A stretch of DNA of 6,914 nt from Verrucomicrobiota bacterium (lineage in GTDB: Bacteria > Verrucomicrobiota > Verrucomicrobiia > Opitutales > Opitutaceae): NCBI GenBank assembly GCA_030916665.1, contig JAUPWC010000594.1:1-6914 (forward strand), in the 5' to 3' direction. A model generated the notes under the pieces. It did no database searches. It worked only from the letters and a program-made list of their open reading frames with translations, and was not told where the DNA came from. Below are positions 5,718 through 6,914 of the stretch, in pieces. The position numbers were made by a program, and so were the translations under genes. Each line of letters begins with the position of its first letter. Within the stretch, counting starts at the first letter, position 1.

Positions 5718-5999
5718 TCACTTCCCCCCGAGCAACCGCGCGCTGAGGTCCACCGACGGCTCCCGGGGTTCCGCATCGAAAGTCAGAATCCTCGCAAGCG
5801 GACCGGCAAATGCCGTGGCCGCCAGGCCCACGAACAGACCGAGCCAGAGGTAAAGCTGGATATCGCCGGTGATCTGATTCTGGTTCATGCCAAACTGGGC
5901 GGCCATCTGCCGCGCCTTGTTTAGCTGAACCAGACCGACGCCGCTGGTTGCCAGCAGGTAGAGTCCGCCGAGTCTCACGATAATGGTGGGGGTCTTCAT
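5718..5999 (-). CDS. Small two-helix membrane protein of unknown function
   Basis: This is a 93-residue protein that I do not recognise as a named family. Residues 6-26 (IIVRLGGLYLLATSGVGLVQL) and 47-71 (IQLYLWLGLFVGLAATAFAGPLARI) are strongly hydrophobic and should span the inner membrane, with a short polar linker (NKARQMAAQFGMNQNQITGD) between them and a charged C-terminal tail (DAEPREPSVDLSARLLGGK). The helices and linker are typical of a real membrane protein, and codon third positions are mixed G/C and A/T, less biased than in the flanking genes. The start ATG at 5999 begins MKTPTI; no clear ribosome-binding site precedes it. A hairpin lies 22-36 bp upstream (6021-6035). The interrupted lipoprotein gene starts 14 nt after its stop, so the two were probably one transcript for envelope proteins. 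Confidence 0.78.
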   Translation of the reverse strand: MKTPTIIVRLGGLYLLATSGVGLVQLNKARQMAAQFGMNQNQITGDIQLYLWLGLFVGLAATAFAGPLARILTFDAEPREPSVDLSARLLGGK

Positions 6000-6203
6000 A
6001 GTTGGCCGGGTATTTTCGGGGCCACGGAACGTGGCGCCATCAATTCATAGTTTTTGTCGGATGCACTGTGCCTTGGCGACATTCAGATCCGGCCCAAACC
6101 CGATCCGCCTTGCTTGCCGGTGAACGTAGGTGGCCCGGCAGTGGGTTCAATCCGCAAATCGCCGCGGAGACAACGAGTGGCAACAAGCCCTCCCAGCAGC
6201 ATG
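6000..6203. other. Non-coding stretch without recognisable gene
   Basis: No convincing reading frame exists here on either strand; the short open frames are low-complexity or shadow-like and lack a domain signature. The one clear structure is a perfect 6-bp hairpin GCCACG-GAA-CGTGGC at 6021-6035, in the expected leader of the membrane-protein gene. Base composition is visibly less GC-rich than in the flanking conserved genes. Together with the repeat at 6204-6284 it makes roughly 300 bp between the membrane-protein gene and the repeat that follows the DUF885 gene. Confidence 0.6.
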
Positions 6204-6284
6204 AACCACAAAGGAACCGAGACACAAAGAGGGACCGGGTCGCGACTCGACAGCCTTGCTTCGTGCCTTCGTGTCTCTGTGGTT
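6204..6284. repeat. Long imperfect inverted repeat of the AACCACA...TGTGGTT type
   Basis: AACCACA (6204-6210) pairs with TGTGGTT (6278-6284), and GAGACACAAAG (6219-6229) pairs with CTTCGTGTCTC (6267-6277) with one mismatch. An 8-nt bulge (6211-6218) lies on the left arm and there is a 37-nt central loop. Similar inverted repeats, often translated spuriously as NHKGTETQR-type peptides at one end and CLRVSVVK-type peptides at the other, are familiar from many environmental bacterial genomes; that comparison is from memory. The left arm alternates purine-rich GACACAAAG-like blocks. Confidence 0.7.
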
Positions 6285-6306
6285 AAATCCAGTCCGAGTT
6301 AGCCAA

Positions 6307-6332
6307 GGCGGCATTCGGAGATGCCGCCCTAC
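6307..6332 (-). repeat. GTAG-headed REP-like hairpin, single unit
   Basis: On the minus strand this is GTAG, arm GGCGGCAT, loop CTCCGA, arm ATGCCGCC, beginning 3 nt after the DUF885 stop codon. Head, loop, length and placement after a gene match the unit at 13-38. The arms differ from that unit by two base pairs, each changed on both sides. No U-tract follows. Confidence 0.75.
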
Positions 6333-6335
6333 AGT

Positions 6336-6914
6336 TCAGCCCTTTCGCGCGGCGATCCACGCGCGGACGTTCTCTTCGAGCAGGCTCATCGGCAGGGCGC
6401 CGTTCTTGAGCACGAGGTCGTGGTAGGCACGCAGGTCGAACTTCGCGCCGAGCTCCCGCTTCGCCAGTTCGCGCAGCTCAAGGATCTTAATCATGCCGAC
6501 CTTGTAGCCGGTGGCCTGGCCGGGCCACACGATGTAGCGGTTGGTCTCGGCCAGCGTCTCGACGGCGGAGGCGGCGGTGTTGGCGCCGAAATAATCCAGC
6601 ACCTGCTGGCGCGTCCACTTCTTGGTGTGCACGCCCGTGTCCACCACGAGGCGCACGGCGCGCAGGAGCTCGTCGGAGAGCCGGCCGAAGTCCTGGTAGG
6701 GGTCCTGATAGAAACCGAACTCCTTGGGGAAATATTCCGCGTAGAGCGCCCAGCCTTCGCCGTAGGCGTTGTAGCCGCCGAAGCGCCGGAACTTGGGCAT
6801 GTTTTCCAGTTCCTGCGAGATCGCGATCTGCATGTGATGGCCGGGGATGGCCTCGTGGTGCGCCAGCGTCTCCAGCTCCCAGATCGGCAGGCCGCGCATG
6901 TCGTGCGTGTTGAC
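6336..6914 (-). CDS. DUF885 family protein, C-terminal part (5' end outside window)
   Basis: The last 192 residues are visible; the frame stays open to the window edge (VNTHDMRGLPIWELETLAHH), so the gene is partial. The motif HEAIPGHH, at visible residues 20-27, is the zinc-metallopeptidase-like signature of DUF885 proteins and is followed by the expected MQIAISQELENMPKFRR helix. Downstream come YNAYGEGWALYAEYFPKEFG, the DFGRLSDELLRAVRLVVDTGVHTKKW helix pair, VWPGQATGYKVGMIKILELR and a C-terminal NGALPMSLLEENVRAWI, all usual for the family. Members are about 550-620 residues and generally exported, so roughly two thirds of this gene, including any signal peptide, lie beyond 6914. The physiological substrate is unknown; peptidase activity is inferred from the motif. 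The first ATG in the visible frame (6899) is internal, not the start. Confidence 0.93.
   Translation of the reverse strand, partial: VNTHDMRGLPIWELETLAHHEAIPGHHMQIAISQELENMPKFRRFGGYNAYGEGWALYAEYFPKEFGFYQDPYQDFGRLSDELLRAVRLVVDTGVHTKKWTRQQVLDYFGANTAASAVETLAETNRYIVWPGQATGYKVGMIKILELRELAKRELGAKFDLRAYHDLVLKNGALPMSLLEENVRAWIAARKG

Noticed and set aside
5347..5853. Plus-strand frame starting MTPTSNLRES between the hydrolase and the membrane protein
   Set aside because: It runs antisense through the lipoprotein-like frame and about 135 bp into the membrane-protein gene. Its His/Arg-rich composition is typical of an antisense frame, and the opposite strand has a lipobox and two transmembrane helices.
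6142..6155. Sequence GGTTCAATCC resembling a tRNA T-arm
   Set aside because: No matching acceptor, D or anticodon stems can be formed around it on either strand.
6054..6302. Plus-strand frame containing NHKGTETQR and CLRVSVVK
   Set aside because: These peptides are direct translations of the two arms of the inverted repeat at 6204-6284; such frames recur wherever the repeat does.

Overview
The window is GC-rich DNA with very strong G/C bias at third codon positions. It carries genes typical of an outer-membrane-bearing, polymer-degrading heterotroph: a TIGR01782-type TonB-dependent receptor with a carboxypeptidase-regulatory-like domain, several exported proteins and a DUF885 protein. The combination, with short GTAG-led hairpin repeats, fits Verrucomicrobiota of the Opitutales type. 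That placement is an inference, since no marker gene is present.

Layout. Positions 61-2868 (minus) encode a 935-residue TonB-dependent receptor. Its upstream region (2869-2979) holds a perfect 14-bp palindrome and a partial second copy, which could be an operator. Divergent from it, 3082-3804 (plus) encodes a SPOUT-class (TrmH/SpoU) RNA methyltransferase. A plus-strand pair follows: an exported RidA-like protein (3933-4355) and an exported alpha/beta hydrolase (4352-5269) whose start overlaps the RidA-like stop. Next comes a less GC-rich, less conserved-looking stretch (about 5300-6306). It holds a minus-strand two-helix membrane protein (5718-5999), just downstream of it a lipoprotein gene interrupted by an in-frame TAG in its signal peptide (5703-5197), and about 300 bp of non-coding repeat sequence. 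The right edge (6336-6914, minus) is the C-terminal third of a DUF885 metallopeptidase-like protein.

The most striking non-genic structure is a family of 23-26-bp GTAG-headed stem-loops, with seven units at five loci (13-38, 2980-3031, 3801-3852, 5266-5288, 6307-6332). Two loci are tail-to-tail inverted pairs with the same 2-bp GC spacer, and the units differ mainly by paired, compensating changes. This is the architecture of REP/BIME elements mobilised by RAYT (Y1) transposases. In both plus-strand genes followed by such a unit, the gene's TAG stop codon is the TAG of the repeat's GTAG head. Two other repeats occur: a degenerate 7-bp tandem repeat that encodes the hydrophobic core of the hydrolase signal peptide (4402-4450), and a long inverted repeat of the AACCACA...TGTGGTT type (6204-6284).

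Apart from the RidA-like/hydrolase pair and the membrane protein/lipoprotein pair, the genes look functionally independent. I see no CRISPR array, tRNA, rRNA, integrase or transposase gene.
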